From Leptoclinus maculatus (Eukaryota > Chordata > Actinopteri > Perciformes > Stichaeidae): a stretch of DNA of 64,000 nucleotides. Shown here in pieces: positions 43,996 to 56,422 of the stretch. Within the stretch, counting starts at the first letter, position 1. Each line of letters opens with the position of its first letter. Made by a program: the position numbers and the translations under genes. The stretch spans positions 23,681,049 through 23,745,048 of the forward strand of contig JAVDOI010000008.1 of assembly GCA_032191485.1 (NCBI GenBank), written 5' to 3'. Under the pieces are notes generated by a model. It saw nothing but the letters and a program-made list of their open reading frames with translations. It was not told the origin of the DNA and made no database searches.

Positions 43996-44330
43996 GGATC
44001 CCCTTGGAGGAGTTGGAATGCCCTCTTCAGGCGAACGCTCTGGATGGAAGTCCCTTAACCAATATCACTTACCGGACTCACCCTATTACCCTGCTTGTGT
44101 CAGGAAACCACCAACACGAGATCCGTTTTTACATCTTCTCTACGCCCCAGACGCCTCTGGTTCTGGGCCATCCCTGGCTCCGGGACCACAACCCACAGAT
44201 AGACTGGGCAGGAAACAGAATCATCGGTTGGAGCCCTAGATTGTCTCTCGAGGTGCCTCAAGTCCGCCATTCCTCGGCAGACCTCTTCTCTCTGCACCCC
44301 TACTACCGGAACTGATCTCACCTCGCTCCC
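43966..44330 (+). pseudogene. Retropepsin-like protease remnant
   Basis: The frame 43968-44315 contains FLDSSLAFAHRIPLEELECP-like sequence, then FYIFSTPQTPLVLGHPWLRD and HNPQIDWAGNRIIGWSP. The 'LVLGHPWL..HNP.IDW' block is the conserved C-terminal end of Ty3/Gypsy proteases just before the reverse transcriptase. The catalytic D(S/T)G motif lies in the part that is deleted between gag and this frame. Confidence 0.75.
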
Positions 44331-44331
44331 C

Positions 44332-46916
44332 TTGGAGTATGCAGATCTCAGCGAGGCATTCAGCAAGGAACGAGCCCTTTCCCTGCCACCCCACCGACCC
44401 TACGATTGCACCATAGAACTATTCCCCGGTGCCACCCTGCCCTCCAGCCGACTATACAACCTTTCCCGACCGGAAAGCGAGGCGATAGAGACCTATATCA
44501 CAGACTCCCTCGCTGCCGGAATTATCAGCCCGTCATCCTCCACGGTGGGAGCGGGGTTTTTCTTCGTGGCCAAGAAGGACAGGAGTCTCCGTCCTTGCAT
44601 CGACTATCGAGGGTTAAACCAGATCACCACCCGGAACAAGTACCCGCTACCCCTACTCAGCTCTGCTTTTGAATCCCTACCCGGTGCCACGATTTTCACC
44701 AAGCTAGACCTCCGCAATGCTTACCACTTGGTTCGGATACGAGAGGGGGACGAGTGGAAGACCGCTTTTATCACTGCCCTGGGACATTTCGAGTACCTGG
44801 TCATGCCATTCGGACTTACAAATGCACCAGCCGTTTTCCAGGCTTTGATTTTCTCAACCGGTTTGTGTTTGTCTACATCGAAGACATTCTGATTTACTCC
44901 TCGAACCTACAGGAACATTGCCACCATGTCCGTCAGGTCCTTCAGCGCTTACTGGAGAACCAACTCTTCATCAAAGCCGAGAAATGTGAATTCCATGTCA
45001 CCTCCGTACAGTTTCTTGGTTTCATCATTGAGGAGGGTCAGATTCGCAAGGACCCGGCAAAGGTTAAGGCGGTCACCGAGTGGCCGGTCCCCTCTAACCA
45101 AAAGAAGCTCCAGCCGTTCCTAGAGTTTGCAAACTTCTACCGCCGGTTCATTCGGAACTACAGCCAGACGGCGTCACCCCTAACCAGACTCACCTCCTCT
45201 AAAGTGGATTTTTCCTGGTCCCCCGAGGCCGACCGGGTGTTTAACGCCCTCAAGGAACGATTCACATCAGCCCCCATCCTTGTTCAGCCAGACGAAAGCC
45301 GCCAGTTCGTGGTCGAGGTGGACGCCTCCGACACCGGAGTAGGAGCAGTGTTATCACAACGCTCAACTACTGACTCTAAGCTCCGCCCGTGTGCTTTTTT
45401 CTCTCGCCGCCTTTTCCCGGCCGAGCGGAACTATGATGTGGTCAACCGGGAGTTACTGGCCGTCAAGCTGGCTCTGGAGGAATGGAGATTGGTTGGAGGG
45501 GTCAGTCCAACCGTTCATTGTGTGGCCCGACCACTGAAATCTCGAATACATCCATTCAGCCCGGCGACTGAACTCCCGCCGGACCCAGGAGGTGGTCCTC
45601 CTGGGCGCCTGTTCGTTCCCCTTTCCGTCCGTTCCCGTGTCCTACAATGGGCCCATGACTCCCGACTCTCCGGCCACCCTGGGATAAGACGTACTATCAA
45701 CTGGCTCCGGCGCTCCTTCTGGTGGCCATCTCTGGACAATGACACCCGAGCTTACGTCCTAGCCTGTACCACCTGTGCGCGCAACAAGGCCTCACACAGA
45801 CCTCCTGTCGGACTATTACGACCTCTGCCTGTTCCCCACAGGCCTTGGTCGCATATGGCGTTGGACTTCGTCACCGAATTTCCCCCCTCCGAGAGCAACA
45901 CGGTCATCCTGACCATCGTGGACCGATTTTCCAAGGCGGCTCACTTTATTCCCCTTCCCAAGCTCCCATCGGCCCTCGAGACCGCGGGCTTGTTGGTCCA
46001 ACATGTTTTTAGGCTCCACGGCATCCATGTGGATATTGTGCCCGATCGCGGTCCTGTTCTCCTCCCAAGTTTGGAAGGCGTTCTGCCGCAACCTCGGTGC
46101 CCCCGCTAGTCTCTCCGGCTTTTACCCCCAAACCAATGGGCAGACCGAAAGGCTTAACCAGGAACTAGAAGCCATGCTCCGATGTGTAGCGGCGGCAAAT
46201 CCGTCTTCCTGGAGTCGTCACCTGGCATGGATAGAGTACGCACACAACAGCCATACCTCCACGGCAACGGGTCTCTCCCCCTTCAAGGCCTCCATTGGCT
46301 ACCAACCTCCCCTTCTACCCAGCCAAGAGGCCGAGATTTCCGTCCCGTCTGTCCAAAGCAACCATCGCCGATGCAGTCTGGAGAGAGACTCGTGCGGCCC
46401 TACTTCGGTCTTCCGAACGAAACAAGCGTCTGGCTGACCACCGCCGCACACCTGCCCCCACCTATCTCCCCGGGCCAACAGGTCTGGCTTTCCACCAAGG
46501 ACATACCCCTACGCACAGAATCCAAGAAACTCTCCCCCAGATACATTGGTCCGTTCCCGATCGTCTCCATTATCAACCCAGTCACGGTCAAGCTCAAACT
46601 CCCGCAATCCATGAGAATCCACCCTGTTTTCCATGTGTCTCTTCTCAAGCCCATACACTCCAGTCCTCTGAACCCTCCGGCCGAACCCCCTCTAACCCCC
46701 CGACTCATCGAAGGTGGTCCGGTATACACAGTCGACCGCCTCCTGGATGTCCGCCGACGAGGTAGGGGTTACCAATACCTCGTTGATTGGGTGGGGTATG
46801 GCCTGGAGGAACGATGCTGGGTTCCACGCTCCCGGATTATGGATTCGGAGCTACTACGCACATACTATCACCTGCACCCCGATAAGCCTGGCGGTTCGCC
46901 GGGAGGCTCCCGTTGA
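44332..46916 (+). pseudogene. Pol remnant: reverse transcriptase, RNase H, integrase, chromodomain
   Basis: Reverse transcriptase motifs at 44390-44890 include KKDRSLRPCIDYRGLNQIT, FTKLDLRNAYHLVRIREGDE and FGLTNAPAVFQAL. A small deletion and frameshift follow at about 44843, and then the catalytic box reads YIED (44874-44885) instead of YxDD. RNase H starts at about 45300 (VEVDASDTGVGAVLSQ) but is cut off near 45490 by another deletion. The integrase has a HHCC finger (45650-45785, GHPGIRR and CTTC), the first core Asp in ALDFVTEFP, a second in the VPDRGP region, then a stop at 46107-46109 and a frame change before GQTERLNQELEAML. The last frame (46182-46916) carries a chromodomain (46720-46860, YLVDWVGYG..CWVP). 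Confidence 0.9.
46720..46860 (+). other. Chromodomain at the integrase C terminus
   Basis: Residues VDRLLDVRRRGRGYQYLVDW followed by VGYGLEERCWVPRSRI have the hydrophobic/aromatic spacing of a chromodomain. In chromoviruses this domain binds modified histones and directs integration. It is in frame with the last open frame of pol, which ends at a TGA at 46914-46916. Confidence 0.85.
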
Positions 46917-46930
46917 GGGGGGGGGGGGGG
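46917..46930 (+). promoter_or_regulatory. Polypurine tract before the 3' LTR
   Basis: An uninterrupted run of G residues ends three bases before the LTR start. It is the expected plus-strand priming site of the retrotransposon. Confidence 0.8.
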
Positions 46931-46933
46931 TAC

Positions 46934-47484
46934 TGTGAGGATTTATGTCTAACCCTGGTGTGTTTCCCTCAGTAGTGTCCTCCTCCGAGTCCCACCCACT
47001 GCCACGCCTCTCTCCGTAGGCACAGCTGTGCCTCATCTCCCGTGATCATCTCCAGCCAACATCTCCAGTCCGTCCGTTTACCTACCTGGTATTCCGACCC
47101 GTGAGTTGTCAGTTTTTTCACTCTGTGAAGTTCCGATACTAACTACCCGTTTGTTTTTGCGCCTCCGTCTTGTCATGACTGTTTCCTGTCGGCTTCGTCT
47201 GCCGCTCCGAGGGATTAGCCACTTTCTGGCTTGGATCCGAGCGGAGCGCGTGGACGCGCTCCCGTTTTGACGTTACTGTTTCCTGCCGGCTTTGTCTGCC
47301 GCTCCGAGAGATTAGCCACTTTCTGGCATGGATACGGGCGGAGCGCGTGGACGCGCCTCCGTTGTGACTTTGTCTGTTTCCTGTTTTTTTTCCCTGACTG
47401 AGAGAAATAAAGAATCCTGGTTTGAGAAAGAACTCTGCTGTCCTGTATCTGCATTTGGGTCCGTGTACACACCACATCATAACA
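46934..47484 (+). repeat. 3' LTR with a 97-bp internal tandem duplication
   Basis: It begins TGTGAGGATT and ends CATAACA. Units starting at 47159, 47256 and 47353 (the last partial) are 97 bp apart and share 'gccgctccgag', 'attagccactttctggc' and 'gcggagcgcgtggacgcg'. The 5' LTR has only one copy of this region. AATAAA at about 47407 marks the poly(A) signal. Confidence 0.88.
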
Positions 47485-47530
47485 GAGGGTCCAAGAGAGG
47501 TCCTTGGAGATGTTGACTGTCTGCGTGTTT
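47485..47530 (-). pseudogene. LINE reverse-transcriptase remnant, part 2 (other side of the LTR element)
   Basis: On the minus strand the bases read VNISKDLSWT up to the GAGGG duplication, continuing directly into LNTSTLIKKAH at 43040. Together they match the conserved segment of fish non-LTR reverse transcriptases before the FFLRRL motif. Confidence 0.65.
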
Positions 47531-49430
47531 TATCAAATTTTTATTTCCATGTTATTCTATTAAGTGTATTCAATTTTCCATCAAATAAAGTTTTATGACA
47601 ATGATCATTTTATCAATTATCACTGTTATTATTGTTGATATTATTATATTATTATAACGTTTTTTTCTGGGGTGTTTTATGGCAATCCATCTTGCAGCTG
47701 CCAGGACAATTCACCCAAAACAAACAAACAAGTCAACCTGATTATTATGAGGCTGATATTTCAGTCTGTGCCAATGTGGTAGACTAAGTGTGGCATAAAG
47801 AAATCTACTTGCCTCCTCATTTTTCAATCAAATTGATTCTGTAAACACATTTTGGGCCTGGGGTTTTTAGAGCTGAAGGTGTGATAGGTGTTTTGGGGAG
47901 TCTAACTGGAAGTGAGCCATTTACAAATGAGCCTAAATCCCTGACGAGTACAGCGTAGGGGCAATTTACAGCCTCATAGTACCAATAAAATCCAACACTA
48001 AAACTGTCTGGCGAAGGCAATTGCCTGTTTGTTAACTTTTTATTTAACCGCTGAGATTTCCACAGTTGCTATTGGCATGCCAGTTTATGTTAACTGGACA
48101 ATGTTAGGATATTTCATTTCCTTTAAGTACTCTATTTTACTCACTACTGTCTCTCAGACCGTTGTAGAACTCTATCATTTGGATGTGGTCCACACTGAAC
48201 GACAAATGAGATACAAATGGGTTTGTTGCATTATAGTTTGGTGTGACTGAATATTGAACTGATCTTGGATGCCTCGACGCATACTTTTATGTTGATATAA
48301 AAACAAGCAACTGTCACACTTCTGTCTCTTCTCCTTTAATATCTTCTCTTCCTCTCCATATGTCCTTCAAATGACATTCCTTTTGTAGACAAGCGGTAAT
48401 GAGGATGGAAGACAAAGACAAATAGAACACGCCCTATGTTAAAACGTGTTCAGTCTCAGACTCTCAGGGTTTTTGAATCAGGTCCATATTTCACCACCAC
48501 CAGTGCATGAAATGTGTGACTGCACACTTTACATTGTGTAAAGTGAAATACACTACAGTACCTAATACACATGCAGGCATTATTTACATTAAGTGGTAGA
48601 GAACACAGATTCTGTCAAACAGCCAATCAACAGACAGACAGATGTAGTGTAGTCATCACAAGGATTCCTGTAGTCCCTGCTGAGCAGAGAGTCAGAGCGT
48701 GTGTGACATTACACTGCCACCTACTGATCACACAAGGGGCCTAAACGCTTTTCATTTCAGTCTGCATTAAAATCCCATGGAGTGATTTGGTTGCTGATGC
48801 CATATCAGACAGAAAAGCCAGCCTGTGGCAAGGAAACAGATCAGACTCATGCTCAGAAAGCGTCATATTCTTTTTTCTCTCAAACATCATTTCCTCTCTG
48901 ATGGACCACAAGGTTCAAAACCAACAATGTCATCATACCACGTCAAATTCATCAGAAATGTGCCATGACAATGTTAATTCTTTAAAACTGTGTGATAAAA
49001 TGGTGACTGTCTAAATAACCGAGTAAACACAATTAATTCATGTATAGCCTATACAAAACATAGAGTACAGGGAAAAGAGGACATGTTGGCTGTTGTGATT
49101 CTTTTCTTTTTATTGTTTGTTTGTTTTCCATGAAGCCTCTGGCATTTTACAATAGCCCATAATATTGGCATATGTATTTAATGTGTATGTAACGTGGGTT
49201 TACTAACGTTCTGTAAAATAATCACATTACGGTCTCACAGCCACTTCCGATGAAATATGGTTCAAAAGAATATTTAATACAATTAATAAATCAGAAAACA
49301 TGTTTTGGTATTAGAAATTCTTAAAAAACTAAATTATATCTAGAACCCAAATGAGTAAGCAAAAGTATGCATTTTAATACCGATGAAACAGTTTTTATTT
49401 TTTGTTAAATGCATAAACTCCTCCCGCCCG
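47531..49430. other. Intergenic stretch upstream of pttg1ip
   Basis: AT-rich DNA with no recognised gene or repeat boundary. The short open frames show no domains. Confidence 0.45.
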
Positions 49431-49608
49431 GGCTGTCAAGAATCTCCAAACGCGCTAACCCTAGATAACCAGGAAGTGGCAGCAGCAGTAGACTCCAGGC
49501 TAAACAGAAACAACAGCGTTTATCAAAGGGAAGCGGCTACTCTAGACAGGCGGACATTGTGTATTTATAGACGCAGTTAAGCTTCAAAGCTCTTCTTTTG
49601 TTTTCACA
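49431..49608 (+). promoter_or_regulatory. Putative pttg1ip promoter and 5' UTR
   Basis: Composition rises in GC and CpG just before the start codon. An ETS-type site ccaggaagtgg lies at 49469-49479, and a weak TATA-like gtatttatag at 49561-49570. The transcription start is not determinable from sequence alone. The region lies directly upstream of the ATG at 49609. Confidence 0.45.
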
Positions 49609-49729
49609 ATGTCTCCTTTCAAAAAGGAGAGATTGAGAACATTGACCACTTCGGTGTTTCTTGGTGCCGTCGTGCTGTGCGTTAGCTTTGTCAGCCAGGG
49701 GGAATGCCAAACAACTCCACCGCCAACTC
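49609..49729 (+). CDS. pttg1ip: pttg1ip exon 1 (signal peptide)
   Basis: ATG at 49609 opens MSPFKKERLRTLTTSVFLGA, a basic N terminus followed by a hydrophobic core, typical of a signal peptide. The exon ends CCAACTC followed by donor gtaagt, in phase 1. Confidence 0.95.
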
Positions 49730-52700
49730 GTAAGTTGAATTGTTGTTTGAAAAGTAGTTGAGTCGTTTTTAAAGTTGACAAGAGTGACATTCCACCGTTT
49801 GCGTCATTTATATAAGTACCGTTAGTTTACTACGTTAGAAACCATTGAAATAGTGTTTGTTTATTGAATACGTCACTGTTATCGTGGCTTTTCTATATGT
49901 AACATTGTTTTCGGGTTAGCTAACCTCACGTTTCTGTTTCTCTCTCTTCAGCCTGCTCTGCTTACAAGAGCTGTGACAAGTGTGCTCCAAATGCAAAGGT
50001 ACGGTGTTAGGTAGGAGTAGTTTGAAAGACGGGACCAGACTTTGCCCGAGCTTATCAAACTGCTGTCATAAATCATACGTTTATGCTCCATTGTTTGTCT
50101 GCACATGAAGCGGCCTACTTCACCTCCCAGACATGACTTAACATCATCCCGTCCTCTGTAGTCACCAGGGCTCATCAGTTCAGTACAACAGCGAGTTAGT
50201 TCTGGTCCATGTACTGCCACCAAATCCACCATCACAATGCACCAGAGTGGGCCCCTCACATCTGGGTGACTTTGTTTAGTTTAATATGTATTTAATGCAA
50301 GTACTGCTTATTTTAGTTGTTATACAGCTAGTTCACCATGTATTGCAGTGGTCAATTTGCTACATTTCAATGGAGTTTGGTGTGACAGCTTTTACATGGT
50401 AATTACATATGTTGAGGACATAATCTTCATGAAAAAGCCTGTTGATCTTGCTGTGCACAGAGCGTATCTTCATTATGGCTTCATCTTCTGATTACCCTCT
50501 TGTTTAATACTTTTGTGGAAATGCTCGTCAAAATGTCCTGAAGCCCAAGTTGCCATCTTCAAATTGCTTCTTTTGTCCGACCAATCGTCCCAAATGTTCA
50601 CTTTACTATCACGTTAAACGAAATACCAACGAAGCATGAATGAGAAGCTAGAACCAGGGCATGTTTGGCATTTTAATTGAATAACTTATTTGCTGTTGAT
50701 TGATTAAATCGACCAATCGTCGCAGCTCTAGGTTTGCATATCAAATGGACAGTTTGAGGTATTAATAGAAGCAGGTGCAGAGGGTTGATCTCGGTGTTTT
50801 GTCTTCACAGTGTCTGTGGTGCTTCACCACCAACAACTGCACAGAATACCCAGTGAGCTGGTTGCTGCCTCCGCCCTCCGTGTGCCAGCTGTCCCAGGCC
50901 CGTTGGGGAGTGTGTTGGTGTGAGTGCTTCAGTCTTTAAATGTGGAAGGTGGTGACTACGTCTGCTCTTCTCTTTTATTTGTACATTTTCAATACTGCGA
51001 TCAATTCTCCCACTGGTATCGTAGAGGGGCGTTTGTCGAAATATACATCTTTAGGTATCAAACCCGTATAGAATATATGCAGTAATAAGAAAGGTGTCCA
51101 TAGAAATAAAAACTATGAAACTAAAAATAAAGTCATTATTGTCACATGCCTGTGTACAGGTGGATGTCCTAAAATGGTCTAGCATTACATTACAGTCATT
51201 TAGCAGACGCTTTTATCCAAAGAAAAGAAAACAGCCGTGACCGGGTCGATTGGCCGCAGGGACCTCTGAGCGACGGGGCAACCAGTCGCCCCGAGGCAGC
51301 AGAGTGAAGTGGTCGGGTGAGGGTGTAGGGCTTGACCAGGGCCTGGAGATAGGAAGGAGCTGTTCCTTTCACTGCCCTGTAGGCTAGCACCAGAGTCTTA
51401 AACTGGATGCGAGCTCTGACAGGGAGCCAGCTCTGTGAAACACTGGTTAAATAGCTGAGGGATGGTTCTCCTAGACAAACACTGGCATGTTTTTAGCCGA
51501 GGGGAACAATGTGCAGAGATGTAACTGGTTGTGTTGGAGGAGTCAGCCAAAGCTCTGTGTTCCTCTCACCTCATGATGCTCCAGTGTCACACAGCTCATG
51601 ATGCTGCATCTCATTCCTGCAGGACTCTACCTGCTTGCTCTCATTTGTGGTTGATTTACAGCTCTATAGAAGTGAACCATTGCCTCGCTGCACACACCAA
51701 AACATGCTAAAAAATCCGCGATGGGTTCCTTTAATATCTGAGCAGCCAGCCAGATGAGGAAACTATCCAGCTAAGGGATTTTTTTTTTGTGGATGCAAAT
51801 TGTTCAGGTGAAGTCAATTTCAATTTCAATGAGATTACTAAACAAAGCTCAAACATGTGTTAGACATTAACTACCTGGTGCATGGAGCAATGTAGGAATA
51901 CACGTAGTTTCCTTAGCTTTGGTACTATTAACATTTTGAACTTGCACCGTGACTCGTCAGAGTGAGAGAACTTGTTTGTCAAAGTTCTCCCAGAACACAG
52001 ACAATTACAGAGCTGGAGAGATGAAACACATGGTATCATGTATGACCCTCACACTCAACATCTACTATCTTCCAGAGAAATCCACATTTCATGCATATAT
52101 GAAGTGAGAATTCTTTAAATATTTTTAAATATGACTTATTTTTAATATGGCATGTCCCTAGTCAGGATCAGGGAGTGCACTGGGGGTTCAGAACATAGTT
52201 CAATGGAATGAAGAAGATGTAACCAGGGCTTCACAATCACTGCTGTTCTCTATCATTCCCAGCGAGGTTGTGTCTCCAATGGTTGGAGCAGACTCACCAC
52301 TATGTTCACTACTACACCTCGTTGGCTGGAGAACGAGCACATGCCCGGAGCCTCCAGTGGAGAGGAGCTAAACTAGATGACCTGTGTACTGGTTTAATAC
52401 CGTGCTTCCTGTGGAACTGTAGAGAAGGACTGGTCCGGCTATGAAGACATTTAGTAGTCTAGCTGAGTTTTCAGTGACACTGTAGTAGGGTGAAGAGTTG
52501 TGGCCACATATACAAACGTTATTATTAGTTGATAATAATGCCCTGGGGTCAGATGCATATCCCTATAGGCATTCATGTAACTGAGCTTTATTTTTAAATG
52601 ATAATATGCGTTCATCACTTCAACAGGAGTGGATAGCAGACTATAAGAATGTGCTCTAAGCTACTGTAGCGGTACTAAATGTTGATGTTGAGCACAAAGA

Positions 52701-53930
52701 GGACAATGCCTTACAGAATGAGGAAGCTTGTGGTAACCTCGTCACTGCTGCTAGTTCAGCTGTTTTCTCTCTGAAGGTATCTACGCCAGCAGCAGAAGCT
52801 GATAAACAGGTCCAGCTGCTGCTGCAGGTTTCCTGGCTTTGACTCACAGTCTCATGTCGGACGTCTCGGTTATGTTTTCACTGGAAACGCAGGTGGAGCG
52901 TTTAGTTTCATCATCACCATCTGGTGACTTGTAGTGTTGCCCTCAAGTCAGCAGGTGGCACCGCTTCCAAACAAGTGGAGTTTATATCCTCATTCAAAGG
53001 AAAGAGGAACCCACAGTTCCCGGTTTCATTCATAATAAATCCCATTGTTGTCAAGAATATGAATCTGAGTGATGTCTCCTTGTGCGATTCAGTGAACTTT
53101 GAAGGCCTGATCATTGCCATGGCTGTCCTGGGTGGAACCATCCTCATCAGCATTACTGCCTGCTGCTGCTGCTGCTGCTGCAAGAAGCGTAGCGCAAGGT
53201 AACGTTGAATCACAGTCAGCTGTGACATATGTTCTTTTGAGTGGATCAAGTTTGAGAGAGATGTTTATTATTAATAATAAATAATAATTCAGTGAATTTA
53301 TATCTGTATTTATTTGTTACATTTACAAAGTTAGGAAAAGCAATGTTAATGTCAGGCCTGACGTTTCCTTCCACATAAAGAATGATCCCAGTCACGTGCA
53401 CACAGTGGGCATACAGCCTGTTCATTATTATTAATGAACACTGGTGTCAGGTTGCTGCTCGGTATCGGTAGATATGCAGAGCCCAGCTATCAGGACTGAA
53501 ATCAGATTTGTGCATCTTTATTCTTTTTATGTCTAAGGTTTCATGTTTTCATACAAAAAGAGCTTTACACACACAGATACATTCTGTAGTCTACAGTGGT
53601 CATCTACATTTGAAAGGGTTTCAAATCTAATTCTTAAAGTCAATTGTAGCACACCAGTCATCTTAAATGAAATAATAACATCATTTCCCAACAACAAAAA
53701 TATGGCTAGTGAAAATGCTGAGCTAGTAAACCTTGAATAGCCACTCAGGAGAGCAGACACGTGGACGTCAGGCTCTGCTTCCAAGTGATGTGAAGACACA
53801 AGCGTTCAAATACACTGCAGTACGTGTGCGCGAGCGTGTTTAAATGAAATGAAACTGTCATGTCAGTCAATCACACACTGACAGTCCTGTGGGTGTAGGA
53901 TTCTCGTTCACGTCGATCACCTGACAGAGG

Positions 53931-53972
<42 letters not shown>

Positions 53973-56373
53973 GTGTCCGTTTAAATGGACCCTGTAGTTA
54001 CATTTCCGAGAGGCACTTTGTTTTTCTCCCCTCCTGATTGCTCAGCTTCAGTTAAATGAGGCAGTTCCGTTATCAAAGGTGACACACATTTGTTTCCGTA
54101 GCGAAAGCTCTCGCTTTACTTTTGAACATCAATTTCCTCTTTGCTTCTCCAGCTGCAGACAAAAGCATGAATCAAATACAAACCACGCTTCAGAGAATTT
54201 GATTCACTGTAACTTTTATGTTGTTGAGCTTTGTGGAAAGAACCTCCCTCAAGCAAATGAGGCAATTGGTAGACGTATGTAATGAGTGTTCTCTGTTCAT
54301 GTCTTTATGTCTAAGGCCTGACAGAGATGAGGAGAGGTTTGTCAGGAAGAGAGAGGAGATCAAACAGCGCGCTGACGAACGGTAAGAACTTCAGTAAAAA
54401 CAATAACCATGTTGATTTAAATAACAGCTTCACGTGATTTGAGTCTCTGCATTCAATAATTCATCAAGTGAAAGCGATGTTTGAAGGTCTTTGTGTTTTT
54501 TATTGTCATGACTAATGCTGTGTCGCTCCCCTCTGGTTCAAGTAATAACTACATATAGGGCAAGTTATCCAAACTGTATCCAACTCGCAATATGGTCAGC
54601 TGCAATTTGTTCCAGGCACAACTTGTGTCAAAAGATGTCCTGACCTACACATCATATTCTACATCCTTCAGAAAACATCTTTATTTGGTACACATCCACA
54701 CAAACATCGCACCAGAATCATTTTTATATGTTTTACATGAAAATGACAATAACAATGTCAAAACTATTGGAGATGCACCGATTGCAGTTTTTTCTTTTAT
54801 AGTGACAGCGAGGCTCCAGACTAACTTATTCACCACCAGCTATAGATTTAAAAACACACAGTTCAAATGTTCAAAATGTTTCATTGTTTAACAAACCTGT
54901 AAAATCTGTATTATAAACTGCTTAGAGCTACAGGTCATAATTCATCTCTAATATCTAATTATGTAATAACGTTGTAGGGCTGGTAGATATGACTATGATT
55001 AATATCACAATGTTGGCAGGATATTATTCTGATATGTCTATTCTATATGTATATAATAAAAAATAGCAAAATCACATATAAAGTAAACTTTTATTCGTTA
55101 CATTAGCGAAACTTCACTTGAATAAAACAAACACTTAATAACTAATTTAGTTACTTATGAATTATGATTTTTCATTTGGACAACCATAACATAATGTGAT
55201 CACTGTAACGACATTGTTTGTGTAGCTCCATCTGTACTTTGACATGATGGACAGTCTTTATTGTAATGGTTTTAGCTAAATGGATAACAATCCACTGAAG
55301 AAATGTTCCTGGGTTCTCTTGGTTCTGAAGTTCTGAGTGAAAGCATCCATTGTTAGAGTCCTTCTAGAGCGGCAACCATCAATCAATTAGCTGTCAACTG
55401 TTACATTAATCACCAACCTTTTAGATAATCCATTCATCAGTTTCTTTAAGGAAAACCAAAATCTGTTCTCTGCTTCTTCACACTATTGCGTATGAGAAAA
55501 ACGTATGAGTTGCGTTCCCCAAAAAACGTTCATACGCACACAAAAACCCTTGAAAATACAGAATGTTTCGTATACTTACCGTATTGAACCTATGAGCCTA
55601 TGAGTAATACGCTAGCTGTACGGTACACCTTCATGCCAGCGTATGTCGGCGTATGACCAGCGTACTCCACCTATGAGTAACGTACCTCTGACGTTACTCT
55701 CGCGTATTCAGCGTATGCCGAGCGTATGCTTGGCGTATAAACCATACGTCCGCACACGCACAACTTTTTTAAGCATGCTTAAAAAAAATGTTCTGCCTCG
55801 CCGTATGCCACCGTATGCGACCGTGCTTGAAACGTATACAACCTATGCCTAACGTACCTCTAGCGTCTGTCACCGTATACCAGCTTATGAGTGATATTTT
55901 TCATACGCTCGCATACGCTAGTACGATACGCAATAGTGTGACAGTAAACTGAATACCTTTGAATTCTGGACAAAGAAGACATTGAGGACGTCATCTTGGT
56001 CTTTTTTGGGGACTTTGGTTCGACCAAACGACTCGATTCATCTGTTGATCATTATTTGTGGAGTGGAACTTGTCTTTGGTTCAACTCTCTTCCTCTTTTT
56101 TTCTTCACATGAAAAGTTCTATTATGAGACTACAGGAAACTAAATGAAGCAAATAATTTGAATACACATTCATTCATGTAATACAAGTATAATATAAATA
56201 GAATCAAACTAGCTGTGTGATCATATTGGGTTGAATGGCCCAGACTATTCTACCCTAATCCTGTTCTTTCAACACTTCGGTATCCCAGCAGGACATGCAT
56301 GGGATTTCCTGCAACCGAATAGTTCATAGTCCACAACAAAAGGGCCCCTTGTGTGTTTGGGATACAAGCAACT

Positions 56374-56422
<49 letters not shown>

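Larger units (their letters stand above)
43041..47484 (+). mobile_element. Ty3/Gypsy chromovirus-type LTR retrotransposon, decayed
   Basis: Flanking LTRs begin TGTGAGGATTTATGTC and the 3' copy ends CATCATAACA, with a GAGGG target duplication on both sides. A G-rich polypurine tract (46917-46930) lies directly before the 3' LTR. Internal remnants appear in the order gag, protease, reverse transcriptase, RNase H, integrase and chromodomain, typical of Ty3/Gypsy chromoviruses. The element lacks the LTR 3' part, primer-binding site and gag start at its 5' end, and the coding region has several deletions and frameshifts, so it cannot be autonomous. It is about 4.4 kb including LTRs, shorter than intact relatives. 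Confidence 0.93.

Noticed and set aside
43507..46916. Intact retrotransposon polyprotein
   Set aside because: The gag start, zinc knuckle, protease active site, RNase H end and parts of integrase are deleted or frameshifted, and the 5' LTR lacks its 3' portion, so only a relic is annotated.
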